NCBI GenBank assembly: GCA_003175695.1
Contig: PSRA01000230.1
Location: 1-42,249, forward strand
DNA length: 42,249 nt
Direction of reading: 5' to 3'
Origin: Bacteroidota bacterium
GTDB lineage: Bacteria; Bacteroidota; Bacteroidia; Chitinophagales; Chitinophagaceae
In this document: in pieces, positions 26,514-33,908 of the stretch
Numbering within the stretch: position 1 is the first letter of the stretch
How the letters are laid out: the number at the start of each line of letters is the position of its first letter
Made by a program: the position numbers and the translations under genes
The notes under the pieces: model-generated
Databases searched by the model: none
What the model was told of the DNA's origin: nothing
What the model saw: the letters and a program-made list of their open reading frames with translations, nothing else

Positions 26514-26612
26514 TGATGCTATTTTACGGTTTTACGCTTTCTGGTACAACCCCCCCGGCGGCTGCCAGATGGGCGCCCCAAAGCGTAAATGGCGGGCCTT
26601 AGAAGCGTAAAA
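26514..26612 (-). promoter_or_regulatory. Intergenic region with candidate promoter and TTTACGCTT repeats
   Basis: This 99-base gap is long for this compact operon. On the minus strand TTGTAC (26549-26544) and TAAAAT (26526-26521) are 17 bases apart, a moderate sigma70 match whose -35 box is weak. AAGCGTAAA or its complement occurs three times (about 26529-26540, 26580-26589, 26602-26613): two copies in one orientation and one inverted. The repeats overlap the promoter and the polymerase stop, and could be protein-binding sites or an RNA structure. Confidence 0.4.
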
Positions 26613-27527
26613 TCATCCGGCTTTTTGCATCTCGATTGCATGTAAACCATCCCATGCTTCTTCAAGTTTCCACCCCAAAGCATCTGGATCTTTGAACCCA
26701 GCTAGCTTAACTTCCGACATGCGCCCCCAATTAGGGCCTAGCTTCATATCAGTCTTCACGGTAAATTCACGACTCCCATACCGACAAGTAGGAGACATCC
26801 AGCTATCGACAGACATACAAACAGAAGCAAGGCGAACCCACCCAGCATGATTATTGGGAAGTTCAGTTTGTGCCAATATAGAGTCATGAACTTGAGCCTT
26901 CGGAACCGTGTATCTAAAGCCATCAATCTCCTCCTCGTACAGCCTTCGTAGGGCCCTGTTGACCATATCCACAACTGTTGACTGAGGCTTGAAAGCGTAG
27001 CCAGCCTTGAACAGATGTGGACCCCAAGTGTCTCTTAGGACGACCTTCCGCCCGAAGCAGTTCGTAAGAGTACGATCGCGTTTGAGTTCGCGGCGAATAG
27101 ACTCGTGCCATACAGATATGCTAGGATAAGCTTTCTCGTGGTAAAAATCCACAATACGTTTGGCTTCGGACTCATCCATTTCGTTATAGAGGGCAAATAC
27201 TCTATAGGTTTCTCCATAATTGAGAGCATGATTGCTCTTCTTCCCAGCCTGATATACAGACATTGTCCGGGGTAGGAAATACCCTCCCGTCGAAAGGTCA
27301 GGAATACTCTGCCGGAGTTCTTCGATCTCGACAGGATTACGTAGCTCACCGATAAGTTCCTTCTCTGCTAGGATAAGGTTGTCAGGGACGCCAAAGATTA
27401 GATTGCCTGTCACAACGTGGGGCTTCTTGCCATTCTCCACTACGTCCAACATGCGGGCGTCCCCAGAAAGATAGGCGACGACTACCCACTCGGCACCTGC
27501 CTTATCGAAGTTGAGGAAGATCTTCAT
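26613..27527 (-). CDS. Family A DNA polymerase, palm/fingers subunit (C-terminal part)
   Basis: This 304-residue protein is the catalytic core of a family A DNA polymerase. It begins just before motif A, NFDKAGAEW (Asp8, Glu13). The O-helix follows, AGKKSNHALNYG (Lys96, Tyr104, Gly105), although the usual Arg four residues before the Lys appears to be absent. Next come LTNCFGRKVVL and PQSTVVDMVN, and motif C, VHDSIL (His214, Asp215, Ser216), where the normal Glu of HDE is Ser. The missing thumb and exonuclease are in the gene at 28264-29904. ATG 27527 overlaps the preceding gene (ATGA), so this is a clean gene start. Confidence 0.88.
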   Translation of the reverse strand: MKIFLNFDKAGAEWVVVAYLSGDARMLDVVENGKKPHVVTGNLIFGVPDNLILAEKELIGELRNPVEIEELRQSIPDLSTGGYFLPRTMSVYQAGKKSNHALNYGETYRVFALYNEMDESEAKRIVDFYHEKAYPSISVWHESIRRELKRDRTLTNCFGRKVVLRDTWGPHLFKAGYAFKPQSTVVDMVNRALRRLYEEEIDGFRYTVPKAQVHDSILAQTELPNNHAGWVRLASVCMSVDSWMSPTCRYGSREFTVKTDMKLGPNWGRMSEVKLAGFKDPDALGWKLEEAWDGLHAIEMQKAG

Positions 27528-27958
27528 CCTAGAACCTTGACAAGATTTTCGATTGTCGTGACTATACTATTAGCAAAGAGGTACATAAGTTCTGGCTCAA
27601 AGCCTTGTTCACGCAAGAGAATAAAAAGTTCCTTGCCTTTTCCTCTTGCATAGCCGGCTTCGAGATGTGCACTACGTCCACATGGAAGTAACAAGACACA
27701 CGTATCGCACCAGTCGAGGCCAGCCTTATCGTAGCCAAATCCCCTTTGTGCTATTGGATCACTGAGAGCAAATGTATACTCAGCAGGGGTCCACTCTTTA
27801 TAATTTTTGCTAACGTCAGTCCATCGAAAGCCGTTGTTGGTAGCAGAAGGATGACGGAAGTCATACACCTCATGATTTTCTTCACGAAGTATATTGACCA
27901 GAAGAGGCTGTTCTTCGTTCTTCCAGGACGTGGCGAGGTATATCTTGCGTTTCATCAC
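27524..27958 (-). CDS. Nucleoside 2-deoxyribosyltransferase-like protein
   Basis: This 144-residue protein has KIYLATSW at the N-terminus, then LDWCDTCVLLLPCGRSAHLE followed by AGYARGKGK. This is the pattern of the nucleoside deoxyribosyltransferase / deoxynucleotide N-hydrolase superfamily, with Glu100 as probable nucleophile and Asp82/Asp85 nearby. Such enzymes exchange or remove bases on deoxynucleosides and could serve nucleotide salvage or host-DNA turnover. It sits between the two halves of the DNA polymerase, overlapping neighbours by 4 bases on both sides. The substrate cannot be read from the sequence. Confidence 0.75.
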   Translation of the reverse strand: MMKRKIYLATSWKNEEQPLLVNILREENHEVYDFRHPSATNNGFRWTDVSKNYKEWTPAEYTFALSDPIAQRGFGYDKAGLDWCDTCVLLLPCGRSAHLEAGYARGKGKELFILLREQGFEPELMYLFANSIVTTIENLVKVLG

Positions 27959-28254
27959 GCATCCTCCTGCTTGACATGTTCATAGCACCAGCTATCTCCC
28001 ACGATGGTTGGAAAGCCACAGAGGATCTGACTTGTCATCTGCGTGCCAACCTGGGGCGGCTGCTTCATGCCATGTTCGAACTGAAGCTTGCTCTCATAGA
28101 CATGCTGGATGTTGATCAGCTGGGTGATTGGCTTCACTGGATACAACCGACACTCTCCGATTGGCTTCCCATTCTGCATCATACCAGGAACCTTGACCCA
28201 CAGCTGACAGTTGTGGCACCGATCTGTCTCTTTATTGAAAGGCCGAACGCGCAT
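27955..28254 (-). CDS. Cysteine-rich small protein
   Basis: This 99-residue protein has CHNCQLW (13-19), GECRLYP and a late CGFPTIVGDSWCYEH. This spacing of C-x2-C...C...C...C is common in small phage proteins thought to bind zinc. It starts 9 bases after the end of the UDG-exonuclease gene, using the TAGGAGG made by that stop codon as ribosome site, and overlaps the next gene by 4 bases. The function is unknown. It is one of two genes lying between the polymerase halves. Confidence 0.65.
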   Translation of the reverse strand: MRVRPFNKETDRCHNCQLWVKVPGMMQNGKPIGECRLYPVKPITQLINIQHVYESKLQFEHGMKQPPQVGTQMTSQILCGFPTIVGDSWCYEHVKQEDA

Positions 28255-28263
28255 AGTTACCTC

Positions 28264-29904
28264 CTAGTCGTCAGGAACAATAAACTCCTTAAATGAAGGA
28301 TCTAAGTTTTGCATGTTAAGTCCGGTCTGGAAGATAGTCTCAGAACTGCTAAGGCGCCCGGTCCAGGTCCCTCGAGGATTATATGCAGTTCTAAGTCTCC
28401 CGTCTGGGTCTGTTTCCACGTCAAGATAGCTCGATTTGAGTTTATTAAGTGTCCTAACCTTTTGGATAAGAAGGAGTTCGGGCCATCTATACCTTCTAAT
28501 AAGGCGAGCAAGTGCCAGATCATCAGTTGTGACTTTTCCCGTTTTAGGCGAGATATATGCATGTGCCCCTTTGTGGCCATAAATGTACTGCGCAACCTGC
28601 TTTGGCGAGAGGGCATTGATCGGGTAGTCGGCTGTTTTGTTAAGATCTTCAATGGCTGCATTGAGCTGACTTTCTATGTCCTTCCTTGTCTGCTGTAATA
28701 GCTTATGATTTACCTTAAGACCATCAACCATCATATACAGCAGAGCAGGATATAAAGCTGTTGTTTCATCATGCGTCTGACGGTATCCTTTGTCAAGCTC
28801 TTCCTGCATGTTGAGCCAACTTTCAAGTGAAACAACAGAATCCTTGGCGTTATATATCCAGAAGCTATCCATGTCGCGAAAGGGCTTCTTCCAGATCTTG
28901 CCATCGTCTTTGTAGTAGGGCCATCTTGTATAGATAGAACAAATAGTGCCTAGGTCCTTTTTGAAATCGATATACATAAGGTTAAAAGCGACCATAGTGT
29001 CATAGTATGGTCCTGCGACAAAGATGTTATTCCTATACAATAGCATGAATAGGTCGAAGAGAATGTTTTGATTGACCTTGGGGATCGGTAGTGCCAAGAG
29101 GCTAGCAATAGCCAGCCAAACTTCCAGCTCCTCAAGTTCTGTAAAGTAGTGATTTCCTGTGCGCCCAACGAAAGGTATAGATATAGCCTCCCCAATCTCA
29201 TATGCGAATGATATCGCCGAGATTTGGCCGTGATAAACTTCCACGTCAAAGTTGAGAATTTTTGCATTTTGCTTCGCTTTCTCAATCCAAGCGAGTGTCT
29301 CATGAAAGCCTGGCTCGATGATGAAGTTTGCCTGGGGCAGGGAGAGGATTGGAGATTTACTCTCCTCCTTGATCCTCTCCATGTCGTTGACAATCAGATA
29401 TCTCCAAACATAGTTGCCACGCAAGACCGCTGCAGGATGGATAGTTGGTACAACTTTCCGACCTGGAACAAGGTCGCAGGTTAGGATCGAGCCGCGCCAC
29501 TTCATGATCTTTGGCAACCCACAAAGGGCATCGGATGCAACTCCGCCGAGAGGACATATAACGTTGGCCTTGCATTTCTCTAGCCTTTCAGTCAGACGTT
29601 GTACGCTGAGTTGACCTTCCTCCGTAAATCCGCCAGTTGCCGTCCAAAGGAGTTCTCCGCCATCTTTCTTATATATGCGAACTTGTGAGGACTTCTCATC
29701 CTTGTAGACAGGAAACTCAAATACGTTAGTGATATAGCACTCTCGTCGGATAATGCCAGCTGTGTGTAGGCACTCCTCAAACACCATTCCAGCGGGTCCG
29801 ACAAAAGGTCTACCCAACCGAAGCTCGACATTAGATGGAGCCTCGCCGACGAAACATATACGGCTATTAATGTCGCCTTCTTCATAGGGCGTACTCCTTC
29901 TCAT
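28264..29904 (-). CDS. UDG-like domain fused to 3'-5' exonuclease and PolA thumb (N-terminal polymerase part)
   Basis: This 546-residue protein has three parts. Residues 1-170 look like a family 4-type uracil-DNA glycosylase: GEAPSNVELRLGRPFVGPAG (20-39), CYITNVFEFP, and TIHPAAVLRG (His156, Pro157), but the N-terminal Fe-S cysteines of family 4 are absent. Residues 215-360 are a DnaQ/PolA proofreading exonuclease: FDVE (Asp220, Glu222), ILFD (Asp284), YNAKD (Tyr351, Asp355). The remainder is the polymerase thumb, ending with TGRLSS (515-520), NMQNL and IVPDD, exactly where motif A should follow. Motif A begins in the gene at 26613-27527. The two proteins presumably assemble into one polymerase. 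Confidence 0.85.
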   Translation of the reverse strand: MRRSTPYEEGDINSRICFVGEAPSNVELRLGRPFVGPAGMVFEECLHTAGIIRRECYITNVFEFPVYKDEKSSQVRIYKKDGGELLWTATGGFTEEGQLSVQRLTERLEKCKANVICPLGGVASDALCGLPKIMKWRGSILTCDLVPGRKVVPTIHPAAVLRGNYVWRYLIVNDMERIKEESKSPILSLPQANFIIEPGFHETLAWIEKAKQNAKILNFDVEVYHGQISAISFAYEIGEAISIPFVGRTGNHYFTELEELEVWLAIASLLALPIPKVNQNILFDLFMLLYRNNIFVAGPYYDTMVAFNLMYIDFKKDLGTICSIYTRWPYYKDDGKIWKKPFRDMDSFWIYNAKDSVVSLESWLNMQEELDKGYRQTHDETTALYPALLYMMVDGLKVNHKLLQQTRKDIESQLNAAIEDLNKTADYPINALSPKQVAQYIYGHKGAHAYISPKTGKVTTDDLALARLIRRYRWPELLLIQKVRTLNKLKSSYLDVETDPDGRLRTAYNPRGTWTGRLSSSETIFQTGLNMQNLDPSFKEFIVPDD

Positions 29905-30122
29905 TGGACAGGTCCCATAGGGATTGTTACAGTTGGAACTCCCGCCTGGGGCGCATCGTTGCTGTTGCGTTCATAGATCACAGAAATAGGAAACTGTGAA
30001 TTGGCCGCTGTGTCAGATGCGATCTGAATAACTCGCCAGCCCTGCGCCCCGGCGGCGGTCATCGAGACCGTGGCCTGCATGATGTCTGTGTATTGCTGCA
30101 TCAGGTATTCATACGTCGCCAT
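29901..30122 (-). CDS. Small protein, DUF4177-like
   Basis: This 73-residue protein starts at ATG 30122, preceded by AGGAGGA; the frame is open further upstream, but that part lies inside the ParB-methyltransferase gene. The pattern ATYEYLMQQY...AAGAQGWRVIQIA resembles DUF4177, a small domain with a GW(E/R)-V core. It overlaps the UDG-exonuclease gene by 4 bases. A role with the replication proteins is inferred only from position. Confidence 0.6.
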   Translation of the reverse strand: MATYEYLMQQYTDIMQATVSMTAAGAQGWRVIQIASDTAANSQFPISVIYERNSNDAPQAGVPTVTIPMGPVQ

Positions 30123-31410
30123 CTTCGTCCTCCTGTTCTTCAGATACATCATCTCCAGCTTCCTCTTTTCGATCGTTGACAACTCGAGTGAGGAAGCGAT
30201 GCTTGACGGTATCATCAAGATCCCACCCATAACCAACCATGTGCTCCTTGTAAGCGGCCCTTAGGATTGATCCACTACCAAGGAAAGGGGAGCAGATGAC
30301 CGATCCGGGCCAGGCAAATGTTCGCAGCAACTCGACCATAAGCTCGACAGGTCTTTCAGTGGGATGTATCTTTTTGGCAGGTGCGAGGGGCGCAAAGTCA
30401 AAGACATTTGAACGTCCAGGCTTGCGAAGTTTGGGCATACCCTTACGGCAAAGAAAGAAGGGTTCGTAAGAAGAGGCAAGCATGGTATCGGGAGAGGATG
30501 TTTGTCCGCTTTGACCCTTATACCAGATACAGGGAATAGAACCCACTGTGAAACCAACATCCTCAAGGGTTTCCTGGACGATAGCAGACCAGTCCGGAGC
30601 ATACCACCATACGCAGAAAGTGTTGTTGCGGAGCTTATGGTAAACAAGACGGGCCATGTCCCTGACAAAGTGCTCATAGTCTTCCTCTGATACTTCCCGG
30701 TAGCGTTTGGCGTTGTTTACCTGATTGCGAGCCTTGCGCTTTTCAAGTTCGATCGCGTAGGGCGGATCGACCTCGGCGAAGTTAAGGACGCCATCGTTCA
30801 CTTCTGATAGACCCTGAAAGGCGTCGCCTATCTTGTAATGATTATTTGCGGCTTTAGAGGCATCAGCGTACTTACCTTCAGCGGCTGACGCCAGAGCCAT
30901 ACGAACTGTCTCTTCTTTGACCGCAGAAAGAGCCCGCCATGCTTGCTTCTGTGTCGGTATCTCTGCCAGGCCGGGGACAAGATCCAGCGATTGAGCAAGC
31001 TCGATACGCCGATGGACTTCCGACTTGGACATGTCACTAAGAGCGGCCTGCTGCGATAGCGACCAGTCCGGGTCCTTGGCTTTGTGTAGATCAAAAAGAC
31101 GGCGTTCCAAGTTCGCCCGTTCCTGCCACGAGAAGTCGAGACGATGAATATTCTCGAAAAGTTCAATTTCGAGTGCATCTATTTCTCCCGTGACGGGACG
31201 TATAACTGCAGGGATTGTCTTCAAGCCGGCGAGCTTCGCCGCTTCGTAGCGGCGCTGCCCGGCTATGAGATTGAGATCTAGATCAAGCGTTATAGGCTGG
31301 ATGATGCCATATTGCTTGACGCCTTCAACCATCTCCGAGAGGTCGCCAAGACCTTTGCGGAAACGGTTCCCTATTTTTATCTCGGATAGGGGAACCTCAC
31401 GAGCCTTCAC
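30109..31410 (-). CDS. ParB-domain / DNA methyltransferase fusion
   Basis: This 433-residue protein starts with a ParB/Srx-type domain (IKIGNRFRKGLGDL, then IAGQRRYEAAK at 49-59, equivalent to the GERRxRA nucleotide-binding motif). A ParB/KorB-like helix-turn-helix follows (SLSQQAALSDMSKSEVHRR, 117-135). From about 205 it is an amino-methyltransferase with DPPY (215-218) before FLGSG (376-380), the order of beta-class N6-adenine or N4-cytosine enzymes. ParB-methyltransferase fusions are known in phages. It may methylate phage DNA and bind specific sites. Start GTG 31410 has AAGG unusually close. The acidic C-terminus (EEQEDEDGD) is probably disordered. Confidence 0.85.
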   Translation of the reverse strand: MKAREVPLSEIKIGNRFRKGLGDLSEMVEGVKQYGIIQPITLDLDLNLIAGQRRYEAAKLAGLKTIPAVIRPVTGEIDALEIELFENIHRLDFSWQERANLERRLFDLHKAKDPDWSLSQQAALSDMSKSEVHRRIELAQSLDLVPGLAEIPTQKQAWRALSAVKEETVRMALASAAEGKYADASKAANNHYKIGDAFQGLSEVNDGVLNFAEVDPPYAIELEKRKARNQVNNAKRYREVSEEDYEHFVRDMARLVYHKLRNNTFCVWWYAPDWSAIVQETLEDVGFTVGSIPCIWYKGQSGQTSSPDTMLASSYEPFFLCRKGMPKLRKPGRSNVFDFAPLAPAKKIHPTERPVELMVELLRTFAWPGSVICSPFLGSGSILRAAYKEHMVGYGWDLDDTVKHRFLTRVVNDRKEEAGDDVSEEQEDEDGDV

Positions 31411-31621
31411 CTTGAAGAGCTTTCAAAATCTCGGCGGCCTGCTCCGGGGTGAGACTGCCCAAGAGGGTCGTGACCGCCGACGTGGCCTCGCGGGCCTTCC
31501 GTTCCTTGACGGCCGGCATCTTGTTCTGCTTCCGGTCGTCGCGGATCTTGCGAAGGGCCTCTAGTTGTTCTTCTCTGCTCATATTGAGAAGGTTCGTCCG
31601 AAGAGTATCCAGTTTCGTCAT
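31397..31621 (-). CDS. Hypothetical small helical protein
   Basis: This 74-residue protein is charged and helical, ending with SLTPEQAAEILKALQGEG, a helix-loop-helix-like unit. ATG 31621 is preceded by GGAGAAG. It overlaps the start of the ParB-methyltransferase gene by 14 bases, so they are co-translated. No family recognised. Confidence 0.65.
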   Translation of the reverse strand: MTKLDTLRTNLLNMSREEQLEALRKIRDDRKQNKMPAVKERKAREATSAVTTLLGSLTPEQAAEILKALQGEGS

Positions 31622-31640
31622 CGAACTTCTCCACCGTCAT

Positions 31641-31688
31641 AGTGCTTCCTGGCCTAGCACTATATACAAAGTCAGCAGCCATTGCCAG
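31641..31688 (-). promoter_or_regulatory. Candidate promoter with operator-like inverted repeat
   Basis: On the minus strand CTGGCA (31688-31683) and TATAGT (31664-31659) are 18 bases apart. The inverted repeat AGTGCT-N9-AGCACT (31641-31661) covers the expected start of transcription. It would serve the 74-residue gene and the ParB-methyltransferase gene. The -35 match is only partial. Confidence 0.4.
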
Positions 31689-31764
31689 GATAGTTGATTG
31701 CAGATTTACCTTGTATTCTTCTGTGAAGTAGGAAGCGCCCCCGGACGCTCCCTGGTAGTTAGAG

Positions 31765-32043
31765 TTAGTCCGTTGTCTCCTCACTATCCGTACGTTGAAC
31801 ACCTTTTCCCGCTCCCGTAGTTGGCGTCCCACTGTGGGACGGCTTCTTGTGTGTGTATTCCAAGGTGTATTGTCCAGAAAGGATAGCCCCGATAACGATA
31901 TCGCCTTCCTTGTCGATTGCATCCATCAACTTTTCTAGGAATAGGCGAATCAGGGTAGGTAGGAACCCCCAGGGGATGCGTATTTTCATTCTTTCCGCTA
32001 GTTCAACAGGCACTTGAAAGATGATACGCTTTGTAGAAGTCAT
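31765..32043 (-). CDS. Small RHH-like or hypothetical DNA-binding protein
   Basis: This 92-residue protein has IIFQVPVELAERMKIRIPWG then PTLIRLFLEKLMDAI, like a beta strand followed by two helices in ribbon-helix-helix proteins. The C-terminal third is polar and Thr/Gly-rich, probably disordered. ATG 32043 follows CAGGG. A copy of the 17-bp palindrome (31825-31841) lies in its coding sequence. The DNA-binding role is inferred from the local pattern; no family match can be claimed. Confidence 0.55.
   Translation of the reverse strand: MTSTKRIIFQVPVELAERMKIRIPWGFLPTLIRLFLEKLMDAIDKEGDIVIGAILSGQYTLEYTHKKPSHSGTPTTGAGKGVQRTDSEETTD
31825..31841. repeat. 17-bp palindrome, copy 4 (CGTCCC-ACTGT-GGGACG)
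   Basis: Exact arms CGTCCC and GGGACG inside the 92-residue gene on the minus strand, encoding PSHSGT. The inner bases extend the symmetry to GTCCCAC-T-GTGGGAC. Confidence 0.85.
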
Positions 32044-32071
32044 CCCTGGTTCTTTCTGTTGTAGGAAGGAG

Positions 32072-32108
32072 GCCGGCTCATCTGCCCATGGAGAAGCAGA
32101 GAGCCGGC
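32072..32108 (-). other. Stable intergenic RNA hairpin
   Basis: GCCGGCTC (32072-32079) pairs with GAGCCGGC (32101-32108), continued by TCTGC/GCAGA after a 1-base bulge: 13 pairs and a 10-base loop. It lies between the ssDNA-binding candidate and the 92-residue gene. No T-run follows on either strand, so it is not a standard terminator; it could be an RNA-processing or attenuation structure. Confidence 0.55.
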
Positions 32109-32134
32109 CCGGCAGCGGCTAGTGGAAGAGTAGC

Positions 32135-32662
32135 CTAGCCGCGCCTACGCGCCCTTCCCTTGGTTGCAACGACATTGCTCGATCCAGAGGAGCGACCTTC
32201 CTCCTTCTCTTCTCGAGCCAGGCGAGGCCAGCGGATCTCATTGCGATACTCGCCGGTCTTCTTGCCATTCTTGTCTTCTGCTTCGACCTTCAGCACGGTT
32301 GCCCGTCCCGTTGCATCGATCAGATCATCGGGGTCCCAGCCATCCGCCTCGTAGGGAACGCCGAGGCACTCCAAGATGCGCCGCTGCTTCAGAAGGGCCA
32401 TCTTGTTGAAGGTGGTGGTCTTGGGGTCGCCATCGTCGGGGCGGGTGAGCATGATATTCTCGAAGATCGGTGAGGCGTCGGGGAACTCAGGATCCTCGAT
32501 CGCGATTACTAGCTGGATCATATTGTCGCTATCGTTGCCGGCCTCTTCCCAGGCCTTGCTCTTTTTGGAAGTGACCGACACGACTCGCAGATCATACTCC
32601 CGCTCACCTGGGACTACCTCTGCTTCTTTGACGTCAGAAAGACTCTGCTTGATAAAGCCCAT
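32135..32662 (-). CDS. Single-stranded DNA-binding candidate (DUF669-like)
   Basis: This 175-residue protein has a beta-rich core (REYDLRVVSV, MIQLVIAIED, IFENIMLT) and the phrase RRILECLGVPYEADGWDPDD then LIDATGRATVLKVEAED, as seen in phage DUF669/ssDNA-binding-type proteins, where a helix is followed by an OB-like strand pair. The C-terminus is basic and disordered. It directly follows the Sak4-like ATPase gene, a classic recombination partner of an ssDNA-binding protein. The call is moderate because no unique motif exists. Confidence 0.6.
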   Translation of the reverse strand: MGFIKQSLSDVKEAEVVPGEREYDLRVVSVTSKKSKAWEEAGNDSDNMIQLVIAIEDPEFPDASPIFENIMLTRPDDGDPKTTTFNKMALLKQRRILECLGVPYEADGWDPDDLIDATGRATVLKVEAEDKNGKKTGEYRNEIRWPRLAREEKEEGRSSGSSNVVATKGRARRRG

Positions 32663-32663
32663 T

Positions 32664-33524
32664 TCACTTGCCTTTCTTGGGTGTGTCTGACTTATGTGGC
32701 GCAGACAGGTAGCCAGCGTCCCTCAAGATCTTTCCTAGTCCATGTTCTTGAGGGTTGACAAATTCCTTGTTCTTTACAGGGATAGAGACGTCAATATCAC
32801 GCTCGAGACCTTTTATAGAACTGCGAATATAAGGGTGCATTTTGTCTGAAACTGTATTGAAGTAGAAGCCATCTTCATCGGAACCACATCTATATATACA
32901 GCTAAACAGCAATGGGATACGGATCTTCAGCTTGCCAGTTAGGACTGGCTGATAGGTAGTCCTTCCAGACACTTTGTCTTGGACTAGCTCTTCGTGGGCG
33001 GTGGCAACCCATAGCTTGTTGTTGGCAGTAATACTTCGAGCCACAGACAAGATTGTCTGCCGTTGCGTAGACCAATCATCTTGCTCTGGCTGCTTTCCAA
33101 AGCGGCCGTTCAGCCACATGACTCGATCCATAACAGCATCGCTAAAAGTAGTAAAGCTATCAAATCCAATCCAGTCATAATCTTTAAATAGACCGTCCTT
33201 GACCCCTCGCTCGTAGTGTTCCTCCCACTGGGTGTAAGCGAGAGGCTCAGGGGTTTTGACCACCTTGTCTGGTTTGATCTCTTGCTTACCATCCCTAGTC
33301 TTCGAGGCCAACGGATGTACGTTGATGTCCAATAAATCAGATGAAAATATTTCATAGTCTACATCCAATCCTGCTAGCGATGCAAGTGCGTTGGGGTCGA
33401 ATATGTAGATGAAACCTCTCCCACCTAATGTGTGATATTGAGTTGTCTTGCCAGCGCCTGGAGGACCGATCAAGAGGACTGTCAGATGGTCCTGGAGGTT
33501 TTTGACATCGCGGGCGTTTGGCAC
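32664..33524 (-). CDS. RecA-fold ATPase, Sak4/AAA_24-like recombinase
   Basis: This 286-residue protein has a perfect Walker A, GPPGAGKTT (20-28), a Walker B-like DWIGFDSFT, and VATAHEE, the order of Sak4-type phage annealing/recombination ATPases. The start is GTG 33524 with GGAAAGAG upstream. It is flanked by the ssDNA-binding candidate and, one gene away, the RecB-like nuclease, so the group probably does recombination-dependent replication or repair of phage DNA. Confidence 0.82.
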   Translation of the reverse strand: MPNARDVKNLQDHLTVLLIGPPGAGKTTQYHTLGGRGFIYIFDPNALASLAGLDVDYEIFSSDLLDINVHPLASKTRDGKQEIKPDKVVKTPEPLAYTQWEEHYERGVKDGLFKDYDWIGFDSFTTFSDAVMDRVMWLNGRFGKQPEQDDWSTQRQTILSVARSITANNKLWVATAHEELVQDKVSGRTTYQPVLTGKLKIRIPLLFSCIYRCGSDEDGFYFNTVSDKMHPYIRSSIKGLERDIDVSIPVKNKEFVNPQEHGLGKILRDAGYLSAPHKSDTPKKGK

Positions 33525-33571
33525 AGCTCTTTCCTTTCCCAGAAGGGCGAAGTAGGTTTTCTGAAGTGATG

Positions 33572-33844
33572 CTATTCTTCTTCGTCGAGAGGCATGAAGA
33601 TGATGCGATCAAACACGCCGTTCTTCCACAGAACGCGGGCGTACAGGATCTCTCCATCGAGGACCATATAGCGCCACTCGCGATCCATCCCTGTGTCTCC
33701 GTTCCATCTCTTGCGAAGCCCGCCTCCGTGTTTGTCGTAGACGAAATGCTCCACAGTATGCGGGACTTGCTTCATATCTCGAATGAAATCCGAAAGCCGC
33801 TCCCACCGGGCTTGTTCTAATTTCTGATATTCGTTGTATTCCAT
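33572..33844 (-). CDS. Hypothetical small protein
   Basis: This 90-residue protein has a helical N-terminus (EQARWERLSDFIRDM) and a beta-rich C-terminus (WRYMVLDGEILYARVLW) with an acidic tail. It has a strong candidate promoter just upstream (33881-33908), so it may start its own transcription unit. No family recognised. Confidence 0.65.
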   Translation of the reverse strand: MEYNEYQKLEQARWERLSDFIRDMKQVPHTVEHFVYDKHGGGLRKRWNGDTGMDREWRYMVLDGEILYARVLWKNGVFDRIIFMPLDEEE

Positions 33845-33880
33845 GGCTCTGCGTCTCCATGTGACAATCTTGAGACATGC

Positions 33881-33908
33881 ATAATATCACATCATCAGAA
33901 GGTGTCAA
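33881..33908 (-). promoter_or_regulatory. Sigma70-type promoter
   Basis: TTGACA (33908-33903) and TATTAT (33886-33881) are 16 bases apart on the minus strand. The start site would be near 33874, upstream of the 90-residue gene and the Sak4-like and ssDNA-binding genes. Its -35 box lies in the last codons of the nuclease gene. Confidence 0.65.

Noticed and set aside
27528-28263. Group I intron or intein between the polymerase halves
   Set aside because: The region is filled by two complete genes with 4-base overlaps and a ribosome site; there is no room for intron folds, no homing nuclease motif and no intein blocks at the ends.
31407-31922. Minus-strand ORF of 171 residues overlapping two better genes
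   Set aside because: Its second half is an Arg/Gly/Pro-rich shadow of the 74-residue gene, which has a good ribosome site and start; only the intergenic part looks protein-like.
32072-32108. Intrinsic terminator
   Set aside because: The hairpin is strong, but no T-run follows on either strand.
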